A stretch of 64,000 nt of DNA from the NCBI GenBank assembly GCA_963760435.1, contig CAVXDE010000042.1:1-64000 (forward strand). The letters run 5' to 3'. The notes beneath the pieces were generated by a model that was not told where the DNA came from, ran no database searches, and saw only the letters and a program-made list of their open reading frames with translations. This DNA is from JAFAXD01 sp963760435. Lineage in GTDB: Bacteria > Pseudomonadota > Alphaproteobacteria > Rhizobiales > Xanthobacteraceae. Shown in pieces: positions 1 through 8,532 of this stretch. A program made the position numbers and the translations under genes. Within the stretch, counting starts at the first letter, position 1. Each line of letters opens with the position of its first letter.

Positions 1-447
1 AGATCCGCTTCGCAAACGTGCTCTCCGGCGGCTCCGCCGGCGTTTCGACCACGCAACCCTGCGCGTTGATCTTCCATCCGTGATAGAGGCAGCGCAGCCC
101 GCCGACTTCATTGCGCCCATAAGCGAGGGATGCGCCCCGGTGCGGGCAATGCTCCTTTACGAGACCGAGCGTGCCTTCCGGATCGCGAAAGGCGACCAGG
201 TTTTCGCCAAGCAGTCGTACCCGTACCGGCGCCCCTCCGGTATGCGGCAATTGCTCCGACATCACGGCTGCGAATCCAATAGCGGCGCAGCAAGGGCTTC
301 GATTGGAGTTCCGGACGCCACCCCAGCGAGCGTCATGTAGTCGTCCTGAAGCCCGCCATCTCTGCCGCCACTTGGATCAACAGGCACATCGCCTGTCGGT
401 GCGAAAGGTATACGAATTAGGGCTACAAATTTACTTGTGAAACGCAA
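1..447 (-). pseudogene. Rieske [2Fe-2S] ring-hydroxylating oxygenase large subunit, N-terminal part, frameshifted
   Basis: Translating the minus strand gives a Rieske domain with CPH, sixteen residues, then CLYH (C-x-H-x16-C-x2-H), followed by HGWKINAQG. This matches the N-terminus of phthalate 4,5-dioxygenase-like oxygenases that hydroxylate aromatic acids or demethylate aryl ethers. The rest of the gene lies beyond base 1. The N-terminal pieces SGTPIEAL, LLRRYW and AVMSEQLPHTGGAPVRVRLLGE sit in three different frames, so two frameshifts fall between about 275 and 312. Start is uncertain: ATG at 336 or 447. Decay and sequencing error cannot be told apart here. Substrate cannot be inferred. 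Confidence 0.75.
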
Positions 448-638
448 GTTTCTGGGTCGCCGCTGCCCTGTGCCTGTGGGTCGGAAGGTGCGCCTCGAAC
501 AACTGCTGGAGACCAGGGTCTTGGACTTCGAGGGTGTGACGCTGGTCGCTTTCAGGCCCCATTATGCCCTGCGCAGCCCTCCGCGCCATGATACCAGCAG
601 TATGCGAGGCAAGAACGAAGGATGACAAGGGGATTGGC

Positions 639-980
639 ATGAGGGCAAAGCTGCACGAGTTCGCCAAAGGCTGGATGGAGCTTGCGCGCAACCTGATCGT
701 TGCCTCTGTGCTTCTCGCGCTGGCACGCCGCAGTCAGGATTGGCTAGTCACGCTATTTGCTTATGCGACCATACTGATCTTTGTCGCGCATTATTTGACC
801 TACGTTCTCGATGCGATCATGCAGATGGAGCTGCCGCGTTCCTGGCGACCCTATATCGGTAAATGGGTGCTCGGTTCGGCGTTCATGGCGATCGTGGTGA
901 TCGCCCTCGTCTATGCCGTGGTCGAGATCTTGTCCGGCCTGTTTGATGTCATCGTACCGCTGCACATTCCGGCGCGGTAA
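639..980 (+). CDS. Hypothetical small membrane protein
   Basis: A 113-residue protein read from the ATG at 639, chosen over the in-frame ATG at 564 because a purine-rich AAGGGG lies just upstream and the extra 25 residues look non-native. It has an amphipathic N-terminus (KLHEFAKGWMELARN) and about three hydrophobic segments (NLIVASVLLAL, LVTLFAYATILIFVAHYL, FMAIVVIALVYAVVEIL), so it is probably an inner-membrane protein. I recognise no family. It stands alone between the Rieske fragment and the small ORF at 1193-1327. Confidence 0.5.
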   Translation: MRAKLHEFAKGWMELARNLIVASVLLALARRSQDWLVTLFAYATILIFVAHYLTYVLDAIMQMELPRSWRPYIGKWVLGSAFMAIVVIALVYAVVEILSGLFDVIVPLHIPAR

Positions 981-1192
981 AGGCGGCCTGCCCGGTGTGA
1001 GAGAAAAAAGCAACACCCGGAGAAGAATGCGACCTCCGTCGCCAGCCAACGGAACCGAGCCTGGTCCGAGCGCTTATTGCGGCAACTGGTGATGGCGGAC
1101 AGGTGCGTGCCCGGCGGCCTTGTCATGCTGAGCGACGGGAAACCGGGGGGCGTTCTATTCCTGTCGCTCGCCACCCCCAAACAATCATGGTC

Positions 1193-1327
1193 TCACGGCT
1201 CGATCGGGGTCGCGATTTCCGGGTCATTTACCGGGAAGCGCGTTGCCGCCCATACCACCATATGAACTCCCACGACGATCGCGAGCGCCACCGCAATGGA
1301 GAAAATTGCATCTCTGAGAATAGTCAT
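1193..1327 (-). CDS. Small membrane protein ORF, 44 residues
   Basis: The frame begins MTILRDAIFSIAVAL, continues as one hydrophobic helix (IFSIAVALAIVVGVHMVVWAA), and ends with a short polar tail TRFPVNDPEIATPIEP. That layout is typical of single-pass bacterial microproteins. No convincing Shine-Dalgarno sequence is visible and an in-frame stop lies just upstream of the ATG, which fixes the start if the gene is real. No family recognised. It is too short for ordinary ORF thresholds; support is only its hydrophobic pattern and clean stop. Confidence 0.35.
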   Translation of the reverse strand: MTILRDAIFSIAVALAIVVGVHMVVWAATRFPVNDPEIATPIEP

Positions 1328-1440
1328 GGGCGGCTATAGGCAACCATCATGCCAAGCGGAAGCCGGCATGTGGCGTGCTCCGACAACCGGGCTCTCAGGA
1401 TTACCGTCCATCATCGTTTCCGATCACCCAGGAGAGGGAC

Positions 1441-1910
1441 ATGGGCTCCAGCATACTCACGCGTATCCTGATCAGCATCGCCGCATTGAGCACAGTTGGT
1501 ACGCTCTCCGTTGTGGCGAACTCAAAAGAATACATCAAGGGCGACCGTCCGCAGCAGCGCGGCGATCGGGAAGCCGTCATCACCGAGGGTGGCAAAACCG
1601 TTTGGCTCGCCGGCCAGATCGCGCTCGTCGATGACAACGGCAAATCACTAGCCGGCGACTTCGAAGGCCAAGCTCGTCAGCTGTTCAAGAATTCTATCGC
1701 ACGCTACAGAAGGCCGGCGGCAAACTGAGCGACATGGTGCAAATGACGGTGTTCATCACCGATGTTCGGTACGGTGACCGCTTGACCGAAATCCGCCGCG
1801 AAGTGTTTGGCGACAACTTTCCGGGCAGTGCCCTGATAACGGTCACCGCCCTCGCCGTTCCCGAGGCCAAGATGGAAATTCAGGGCTATGCTGTGATCGG
1901 CGGAAAATAA
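1441..1910 (+). CDS. RidA/YjgF/UK114-family protein with signal peptide (one frameshift)
   Basis: RidA-family proteins hydrolyse reactive enamine/imine intermediates or have related chorismatase-like activities. After a putative N-terminal export signal (ILTRILISIAALSTVGTLSVVA, about residues 6-27) the chain shows TVWLAGQIALVDDNGK and then, after a frame change near 1685, EFYRTLQKAGGKLSDMVQ, MTVFITDVRYGD and a C-terminus with VPEAKMEIQGYAVI. These are RidA hallmarks (AGQ, KLSDMV, TVFITD). Restored length is about 156 residues. The usual start is the ATG at 1441, after GGAGAGGGAC. A predicted export signal is unusual, since many RidA proteins are cytosolic. Confidence 0.7.
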
Positions 1911-1924
1911 ACGAGCCCGCGCAA

Positions 1925-2065
1925 CTATTCGCGCGTCGCGCCGTAGGCCACGTCACGTGCCGGAACAGTCGCCGCCCGACGCGTCCGTCGGCGGTGGATT
2001 TCGTCAATAAGCGGGAAGCCGAATACCAAAAAACCGAGGATCGAAAACAAAACCCACATCGTCAT
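1925..2065 (-). CDS. Small membrane protein ORF, 46 residues
   Basis: Read on the minus strand it starts MTMWVLFSILGFLVFGFPLI, one hydrophobic helix, followed by a basic stretch DEIHRRRTRRAA and a polar tail ending ARDVAYGATRE. GAAGGAACGAC just upstream of the ATG is a good Shine-Dalgarno sequence. Its leader contains a strong intrinsic terminator (2110-2133) directly after a promoter-like pair, so transcription reaching the ORF may be attenuated. No family recognised. Confidence 0.45.
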   Translation of the reverse strand: MTMWVLFSILGFLVFGFPLIDEIHRRRTRRAATVPARDVAYGATRE

Positions 2066-2109
2066 TGTCGTTCCTTCACAGTTGAACGCACACCCCCCAG
2101 TTCGTGCAG

Positions 2110-2133
2110 AAAAAACCCCGCCAGACTGCGGGG
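2110..2133 (-). terminator. Intrinsic terminator in leader of the 46-residue ORF
   Basis: On the minus strand a perfect CCCCGC/GCGGGG stem with a six-base loop is followed by six T residues. It can only stop minus-strand transcripts begun above position 2133. It lies between the promoter-like pair at 2144-2172 and the small ORF at 1925-2065. Confidence 0.65.
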
Positions 2134-2143
2134 TGCAGCGCGC

Positions 2144-2172
2144 TACCTACCCTCTCGTGCAGCGAGGGTCAA
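2144..2172 (-). promoter_or_regulatory. Sigma70-like promoter, minus strand
   Basis: TTGACC and TAGGTA are separated by 17 bases on the minus strand. The predicted start point would fall around 2137, only a few bases before the terminator stem at 2133-2110. The spacer itself contains a CCCTC/GAGGG inverted repeat. Confidence 0.35.
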
Positions 2173-2314
2173 GACCGAAACGGGAACGCGCAATGGTTGT
2201 TCCGTTGCTCTATCGTTGGAATGTGCGGATTAGCTGAGCTTTTTTAGGCATTTATCCGCAGACCAGCGCAAGAAAAAGGGGCTAAAATTTGTGCAAACAA
2301 CTTGGGAGGATCAC

Positions 2315-3283
2315 ATGCCGTTCTACGTGCGCCTCGCAGCACTGAGCACCTTTGTGCTGCTCGCCTTCTCCCCTGCCCGCGCGCAAGACTATCCGGCGCG
2401 CGAGATTTATTCGATCGTAAATTTTCCGCCCGGCACCGGCATGGACATCATGAACCGGCTGGTACGGCGCGAAGCTGAGCGAGCTGATCGGCAAGCCGGT
2501 GATTGTCGAGAACAAGCCGGTGCCCTCGGCAACATCGCCAGCGAATATGTGGCGCGCTCCAAGCCGGACGGCTACACCATCATGATCACGCCCGCGAGCT
2601 CGACCTTGGCGACCGCGGTGTCAACCTTCATAGAAACTGCCGTTCGATCCGCTCAAGGATTTTGCTCCGGTTATGCTGATCTCGAAACTCGGCTTCGTGT
2701 TGGTGGTTGACGGCAAGAACCCGGTCAACAGCATTACCGAGCTGACCGCCGCGTTGAAACAAAAGCCCGGCAACGGCGCCTACGGCACCGGCGCCGACAC
2801 CGGCATCGTGGCTGCCGAGCTTTACAAGGTCCGAACCGGGCTTGAAGAGCAATCAGGTACTCTACAAGGGTATCTATGAAAACCTGCTCGACCTCTACGG
2901 CGGGCAGATCGACTTCGTGATGCTCTACCGCAGGCGGCATTTGAACCAATCCGCACCGGCAAGCTGAAGGCGCTGGCCGTCTCATCGGGCACGCGCCTGG
3001 GTTCCTTCCCCGATGTGCCGACCTGCAGGAAGCAGGAATTGCCGACTACGACATCAGTCCCTGATCGGCCTTGTCGTGCCGGCCGGCACCCCGCAGCCGA
3101 TCATCGACAAGCTCGCCGGCTGGCACGGGCAGATCAATTCCACCGAGGACGCCAAGAAAACGCTCCTGCAATTCGGCATGGATCCGCTCGACGGCGACGG
3201 CGCCGCCATGACGGCGGTCCTTGAAGCGCGACATCGTGCGCTGGGGCGAGTTCGTCAAGCTCGCGAAGATCCAACCACGGTGA
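2315..3283 (+). pseudogene. Tripartite tricarboxylate transporter (Bug/TctC) substrate-binding protein, multiply frameshifted
   Basis: Bug/TctC receptors are periplasmic binding proteins that capture carboxylates for TTT transporters. The N-terminus has a signal peptide ending SPARAQDYPAR. Family blocks are spread over several frames: FPPGTGMDIMNR, SEYVARSKPDGYT, PVNSITELTAALK, GLVVPAGTPQPIIDKL and the C-terminal RDIVRWGEFVKLAKI before TGA at 3281. Restored length (about 320 residues) is normal. Start ATG at 2315 follows TGGGAGGATCAC. At least four frame changes are needed. No TctA/TctB membrane subunits are nearby, as is usual for orphan Bug proteins. Confidence 0.75.
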
Positions 3284-3315
3284 GGCTCGACGCCTGAACC
3301 AGCTCCGCCTACCTG

Positions 3316-3722
3316 CTACCTGATTTCCGCGAGCGCGAGCAGAATGCATGCAAGTGACGGCGACGATCAACACCAGGATGGTGCCGCTGCGCCGAGCTGC
3401 CGTGGCGGCGAGTTCTTGAGGGTGCGGTTGAGGCCGATGGCGCTGGCAAGGCGCGCGAGCACCAGAACAACACCAAACACCTGCACGATCCAAGGACGCG
3501 TTCCGAGCACCTCCGCCAGCCCAATGAGGATCAGCGCAAGCGGTGCCTGCTCGGCGAAGTTGGCATGCGCCCGGATCGCCTGAGCGAGCGCCGAACGCCG
3601 CCGTCGGCAATTTCGACCTTGGCGCGCACGCGGTTGACGATGACGTTGATGGTGAGCGCCGCGCCCAGCAAACCAAGCAGCGCTGCGTATAGGGCCGTAA
3701 TAGTCGGAACCGCGGCATTCAT
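3316..3722 (-). pseudogene. MAPEG-family membrane protein, frameshifted
   Basis: MAPEG proteins are four-helix membrane proteins related to microsomal glutathione transferases. The minus strand encodes a first helix (TALYAALLGLLGAALTINV), NRVRAKVEIADGG, then in another frame the signature RAHANFAEQAPLALILIGL followed by WIVQVFGVVLVLARLASAIGL, and a last helix GTILVLIVAVTC in yet another frame, stopping at TAG 3318-3316. Order and spacing match the family at about 135 residues; three or more frameshifts are needed. Function of bacterial members is generally unknown. Confidence 0.7.
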
Positions 3723-3839
3723 CGTAAGAGCCCCCTCGCCCGAGAATGGGAAGGCGTTCGCCTTCCCGAACACCCAGTCGAAGCAGGACATCGCTGATCG
3801 ACAAGATCTCGTGTCGAAGGTCGGAATATTTTCCGCGCG

Positions 3840-5111
3840 TCAGTCGAGTTCGGCGAGCCGGCGCCGCATCAGCCGCCGTTCCGGTTCGAGCTTGGCGAGA
3901 GCGAGCGCTTCGCCATAAGCCGCTTTGGCTTCCGCGCGCCGCCCAAATTGACGAGCAGATTGCCGCGCACCGCCGGCAGGAGATGATATCCATCCAGTTC
4001 GCCGCGCCCGATGAGCGCATCGATGAGATCAAGCGCATGCGCCGGGCCATCAACCATGGCCACGGCCGCGGCGTGGTTGAGCTCGACCACCGGCGAAGGT
4101 GCAAGCCGCATCAGCACTTCGTAGAGATCCGACGATCTGCGGCCAATCCTGCACCTCTTTCGCATGCCGGTGCGCCTGCGCATGCAATGCGGCAATGGCG
4201 GCTTGGACCGTATAGCTACTGGGCCGGCCTGGCGCGCGCAGGGCGCGCTCGACCAGCTCCAATCCTTCTTCGATCTGCGCGCGGTCCCAGAGACTGGCGA
4301 TCCTGATCCTCGAGCAGGATGATATCCCCTTCCGCACTCGCACGCGCCGGCCGGCGCGCATCGTGCAACAACATGAGCGCCAAGAGGCCGGCGATCTCGA
4401 TGCGACCGGGCAGCAATTCATTCAGCAATCGCCCGAGGCGAATGGCTTCGCGTGAGACGTCTTCGCGCGTGAGTGTCTCGCCAGACGTACCCGCGTAGCC
4501 CTCGGAGAAGACCAGATAGATCACGGCGAGCACGCCCTCGAGCCGCTCGTCGAGCCGGTCCGGATCCGGTGTCTCGTAGGGAATGCGCGCTCCACGGATC
4601 TTGGCCTTGGCGCGCACCAGCCGTTGCGCCATCGCGTCTTCGCTCACCAGGAAGGCCCGCGCGACCGCTTCGGTGCTCAATCCGCACACCGCCCGCAAGG
4701 TCAGCGCAACGCGGGTCTCCATGTTGAGCGCCGGATGGCAGCAAATAAAAATCAGCCGCAGCATGTCATCGCCGAGGCTGTCTTCGTCAGGCTCGAGCGG
4801 CAGCACGTCGCCGGCAAGCACCGCCTCCGCCTCGGAAGAAAAGGGCGCTTGGCACGCAGCCGCATCCGCCGGCGGATGCGGTCGATCGCCTTGTGGCGGC
4901 CGACGTTCACCAGCCAGGCGCGCGGATTATCCGGAACCGCGCTCCATTGCTCGAGCGCGGCCGCGAACGCCTCCTGCAGCACTTCCTCGGCAAGCTCGAA
5001 ATCGCCGACGAGCCGGATCAGGGTCGCGAGAACGCGACCCCCCTCGTGGCGGAACAGAGTGCTCGATCTCCTCGCGGCGCATTCCTCGCTCGCGCCGGAG
5101 CGCGACCATCA
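3840..5111 (-). pseudogene. ECF-type RNA polymerase sigma factor with C-terminal TPR-like extension (ECF42-like), frameshifted
   Basis: ECF sigma factors direct RNA polymerase to small stress regulons. Region 2 is visible as HEGGRVLATLIRLVGDFELA, EEVLQEAFAAALEQW and NPRAWLVNVGRHKAIDRIRR; the middle contains RLIFICCHPALNMETRVALT and TLRAVCGLSTEAVARAFLVS of region 4; the long C-terminal part (VQAAIAALHA, LALAKLEPERRLMRRRLAELD) is the extension of the ECF42-type class. Restored length about 420 residues is normal. Frame changes fall near 5060, 4843, 4300 and 4130 and again near the C-terminus. The ATG overlaps the stop of the upstream DGPF/YCII gene (ATGA), so the two form one unit. Confidence 0.75.
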
Positions 5112-5462
5112 TGCGTAGACCATGACCGGCCGGACTTCGATCGATCCGAACTTCGCCGACGGCACGCGGGCGGCGATGGCGGTCGCTTCGTCGAGGTCCT
5201 TGGCCTTGATCAGATAGTAGCCGCCCAACTGCTCGCGCGTCTCGGCAAAAGGTCCGTCGGTGCTCATGGCCTTGCCGTTGCGCGACTGCGTACCGTCGTG
5301 GCGTTGGTGGTCGGTTGCAGCGCGTCACCGCCCTTGAAGTTGCGCGCTTTTGATGATCGACTGGGTGAACGTCTGATATTCGCCCATCATTTCCTTGCGG
5401 CCAGTGTCGCCAATCTTGGCGGCTTCGGCTTCGTTGGCGTAGATCAGCAGGAGGTATTGCAT
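5108..5462 (-). pseudogene. YCII-related DGPF-domain protein, frameshifted
   Basis: A small ferredoxin-like-fold protein starting MQYLLLIYANEAEA and containing the motif STDGPFAETREQLGGYYLI that gives the DGPF family its name, ending SIEVRPVMVYA. Two frame changes near 5345 and 5290 interrupt a protein of about 118 residues. In many genomes one or more DGPF proteins are encoded beside ECF42 sigma factors and controlled by them; the overlap here with the sigma gene agrees. Biochemical role of the family is unsettled. Confidence 0.7.
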
Positions 5463-5499
5463 GCTGGGCTCCCTCTATTGGTTGGATGATCAGCCTTCA

Positions 5500-5526
5500 G
5501 TCGATCGAGCAACCGCCGGATCGACA
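5500..5526 (-). promoter_or_regulatory. Candidate ECF42-dependent promoter
   Basis: On the minus strand TGTCGA is followed after 17 bases by CGAC, 38 bases upstream of the DGPF gene start at 5462. ECF42 sigma factors are reported to recognise a TGTCGA -35 element, so this could be the autoregulatory promoter. The short motif could occur by chance. Confidence 0.4.
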
Positions 5527-5550
5527 TCGGCGACCAGATTTCGGAAAAAA

Positions 5551-6476
5551 TTAATAACCGCGCTTGCGGTCAATGAGATGATTCAAGGGGCGTCCGGCCT
5601 GGAACGCGCGGATGCATCGCAGATGTTGGGGACGAGCTCGCTGGCTTCGATCCGGCGCGCGACGTGCGGCGTGATGGTGATCTTGGGATGGCGCCAGAGT
5701 GGACTTTCCTTCGGCAGCGGCTCGACCGGAAACACGTCCAAGGTCGCGCCGGCCAGGTGATCGGCGTCGAGCGCAGCCATCAGGTCGGCCTCGACGACAT
5801 GTGCCCCGCGCCCCAAGTTCACGACCGCCCCGCCCTTCGGCATCTGCGCGAACGCTCCGGTGTTGAGAATGCCGCGCGTCTCGGGCGTGAGCGGCAACAG
5901 GTTCACCACGATCTCGCTGCGCGCCAGGAAGGCCCGCAACTGCTCGCGCCCGGCGAACGTCTCGATTCCATCGTGGGCGCGCGGCGAGCGCACCCAGCCC
6001 GCGACCGCAAAGCCATGTGCGGCCAACGCTTTGGCAACCGGCAACCCGATCACGCCCAAGCCCATCACTCCGATTTTACGCTCGCGTGCGCGCAGCCGCG
6101 GCAGCGAGATCCATTCACAGCGCTGTTGTGCCGCCCAGTAGGCCGGCAAGTGGCGGTGATGGCGCAGCACGTGCAGCAGCGCGGCTTCACTCATCATCTC
6201 GTCGCCGTCCGGATTGCCGGCGCGCACGATCGGCACATCGGGAAGCTCGGGATCGCTGAGCAGCACATCGGCGCCTGCGAGCAACGAGACGATCATCTTG
6301 AGATTGGGGAATGACTTGAGCTTGCCACGTGGAAGCGTGGTCACCGCCGCGACCTCGATGTCCGCTTCGTTGCCGACCTCCGGCCAGATGCGCACATCGA
6401 GGTCCGGCATCTGCGCCGCAAACAATTTGCGCCATTCCGCCGGGGCGCCAAAAAAAGAGGTGAGAAGCAGTGCCAT
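5551..6476 (-). CDS. D-isomer-specific 2-hydroxyacid dehydrogenase (glyoxylate/hydroxypyruvate reductase A-like)
   Basis: NAD(P)H-dependent reduction of 2-oxoacids such as glyoxylate or hydroxypyruvate to the 2-hydroxyacid. The Rossmann motif GLGVIG is at residues 139-144; the NLGRGAHVVEADL block carries the catalytic Arg; DVFPVEPLP carries the Glu; TPHVARRIE carries the catalytic His. The unshifted frame ends prematurely at 5583 with a foreign tail, whereas shifting frame near 5607 restores IRAFQAGRPLNHLIDRKRGY and a stop at 5551, the normal C-terminus of GhrA-type enzymes (about 308 residues). The next gene is divergent, starting 124 bases away. Confidence 0.8.
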
Positions 6477-6600
6477 GGTACGTCATCTCCCGATCAATCC
6501 TCAGCCGACCGGCGTTGACGCAGGTCAGAGGCAGCGCGACATTGCCGCCGCCAAACGAGTAGGCGCGCAGCGGCGAGCAACCGCAATAGGGAGAGACGCA

Positions 6601-7491
6601 ATGCTTGATCAAGTCAAAGACGCAGCACGCGAGATCGCCGACGTCCGCCGCAAGGTCGCCGCCATGGGACCGAACTTCGATGAGGAGATCCTGGGAGCGA
6701 CGCGCGCCCTCTATGCGCCACTGATCCGCAAGCCATCCGCAAGCGTGAAGGTTACGGCGGACGTGGCCTATGGCAGCGACCCGCGCCAGAAGCTCGACGT
6801 CTATCAACCCGCCGGCTCGGCCGAGCATGTGCTGGTCTACATCCCGGGCGGCGGGTTCGTCGGCGGCGACAAGAACCTCGATGGCGTCTTCTACGTCAAT
6901 CTCGGCAACTACTTCGCCAGCCATGGCATTCTGACCATCGTCGCCAACTATCGCCTCGCCCCGGCGCATGCGTGGCCGGCGGGCGCACAGGACGTTGCGG
7001 GCGCGGTCGCCTGGGCACGCGCCAACGCCAAGAGCTTTGGCGGCGATCCGACGCGCATCGTGTTGTTCGGCCAGTCGGCTGGCTCGACACACGCGGCGAC
7101 CTATCTGTTCGATCCGACCTTCCAGCCCTCCGGTCAGGCCGGCGTCGCCGCCGGCATCCTGATGAGCGGACCATATTCATTTCAGGGCGAGCTGCGGCCA
7201 AACCTGAAGGCCTATTTCGGCGATGATCCGAGCCGCTATGCGGAACGCTCGCCGTTGACCCACGTCGGCAAGAGCCGCACGCCGCTCCTGCTCTCGGTTG
7301 CCGAATATGACCCCGCGTTCCTGGCGATGCCGACCTATGAGCTCGCGCGCGCGGTCACGCTGCGGGACGGAAAAAGCCCGAACGTCGCCTACTTCGCGGG
7401 CCACAATCACGTCTCGACCGTGATGAGCTTCGGCACCGCGCAGGATGACGTCGGCGCGCGGGTGCGGGAGTTCATCGCCTCAGTCGGCTGA
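6601..7491 (+). CDS. Alpha/beta hydrolase (HSL-like esterase/lipase family)
   Basis: A 296-residue serine hydrolase probably acting on a carboxylic ester. The oxyanion segment is IPGGGFVGGD (PGGG where relatives have HGGG), the nucleophile elbow is GQSAGS, the acid is in VAEYDPAF and the His in AGHNHVST. The start at 6601 is preceded by GGGAGAGACGC, whereas longer in-frame starts overlap the divergent dehydrogenase gene. It is followed after 18 bases by glucokinase and may be cotranscribed with it. Substrate unknown. Confidence 0.75.
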   Translation: MLDQVKDAAREIADVRRKVAAMGPNFDEEILGATRALYAPLIRKPSASVKVTADVAYGSDPRQKLDVYQPAGSAEHVLVYIPGGGFVGGDKNLDGVFYVNLGNYFASHGILTIVANYRLAPAHAWPAGAQDVAGAVAWARANAKSFGGDPTRIVLFGQSAGSTHAATYLFDPTFQPSGQAGVAAGILMSGPYSFQGELRPNLKAYFGDDPSRYAERSPLTHVGKSRTPLLLSVAEYDPAFLAMPTYELARAVTLRDGKSPNVAYFAGHNHVSTVMSFGTAQDDVGARVREFIASVG

Positions 7492-7509
7492 CACGCAACA
7501 GACGGCACG

Positions 7510-8532
7510 ATGACCCTCGAACCGTTCTACTCGACGGCGGCGCGCGCGCTCTCAGGAGCCGAGGACGAGCGCGTCCTGCTCGGCGATATCGGCGGCACCA
7601 ACGCGCGCTTCGCGCTGTTTGCCGGCGGCACGCTCGGTCCGGTCGAGCACTATCCGGTCGCGGCCTATGCCAATATCGCCGCGGCGATCACGGCGTTCCT
7701 GGCGCGGCAGGAGCAGCCTGAGACGATCACGTCCGCGGTGCTCGGCGTTGCCGGTCCGGTCGAGGAAGGCCGCACCGAGCTCGTCAACAGCGGCTGGGTG
7801 ATCGACGCCGCCGTCCTGCGCACAGGCCTGGGCTTTCATCGCGTTGCCCTCATCAACGACTTCGAGGCGATCGCCTGGGCGCTGCTCAAGTTCACGCCGG
7901 ACCACCTCAAGGCGATCGGCCGGGGAAGCGCGCAGCCCGGCCGCGTCATGGTGGCGCTCGGGCCGGGGACCGGGCTCGGTCTCGCCGCCATGCTGCCGGG
8001 CGAACCCAACCGGGTGATCGCGACCGAAGGCGGACACGCCAACCTCGCCGCGAGCTCCGAGCGCGAGGACGCGGTCCTCGCGCAGATGCGCCGCAAATTA
8101 GGGCGCGTCTCGGTCGAGCGCGCGATCTCGGGACCCGGTTTGCAGAACCTCTATGCGGCCATCGCCGAGCTCGACCACGTCAATGCGCCTGCCCGCAGCG
8201 CCGCCGAGATCAGCCAGGCCGCAATGGACGGAAGCTGTCCGGTGAGCAAGGCTGCACTCGATATGTTCTGCGCCATGCTCGGCACCGTCGCCGGCGACGC
8301 GGCGCTGCTGTTCCGGGCGCGCGGCGGCGTCTATCTCGCCGGCGGCATCCTGCCCCGCATCATCGACTACGTGGCGCAATCGGAGTTTCGCGCACGCTTC
8401 GAGGCCAAGGGCCGCATGCGCGGCTATCTCGAGACGATCCCGACCAGCATCATCATGCACACCGACCCGGCTTTCCTGGGCCTGGTCGCTGCGATCGAGA
8501 GCGAGCGCGCCGCTCCGCCCATCCAGGCCTAA
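7510..8532 (+). CDS. glk: Glucokinase
   Basis: Phosphorylates glucose to glucose 6-phosphate with ATP in the cytoplasm. The 340-residue protein has the phosphate-binding DIGGTNARF at residues 26-34, VAGPVEEG, the substrate-region LINDFEAIAW, ALGPGTGLG, the TEGGHANLA block of COG0837 glucokinases and SGPGLQNLY, and a late glycine-rich VYLAGGILPRI. It is complete and in frame. It ends inside the last codons of the convergent HtrA-like gene (4-base overlap). Confidence 0.9.
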   Translation: MTLEPFYSTAARALSGAEDERVLLGDIGGTNARFALFAGGTLGPVEHYPVAAYANIAAAITAFLARQEQPETITSAVLGVAGPVEEGRTELVNSGWVIDAAVLRTGLGFHRVALINDFEAIAWALLKFTPDHLKAIGRGSAQPGRVMVALGPGTGLGLAAMLPGEPNRVIATEGGHANLAASSEREDAVLAQMRRKLGRVSVERAISGPGLQNLYAAIAELDHVNAPARSAAEISQAAMDGSCPVSKAALDMFCAMLGTVAGDAALLFRARGGVYLAGGILPRIIDYVAQSEFRARFEAKGRMRGYLETIPTSIIMHTDPAFLGLVAAIESERAAPPIQA

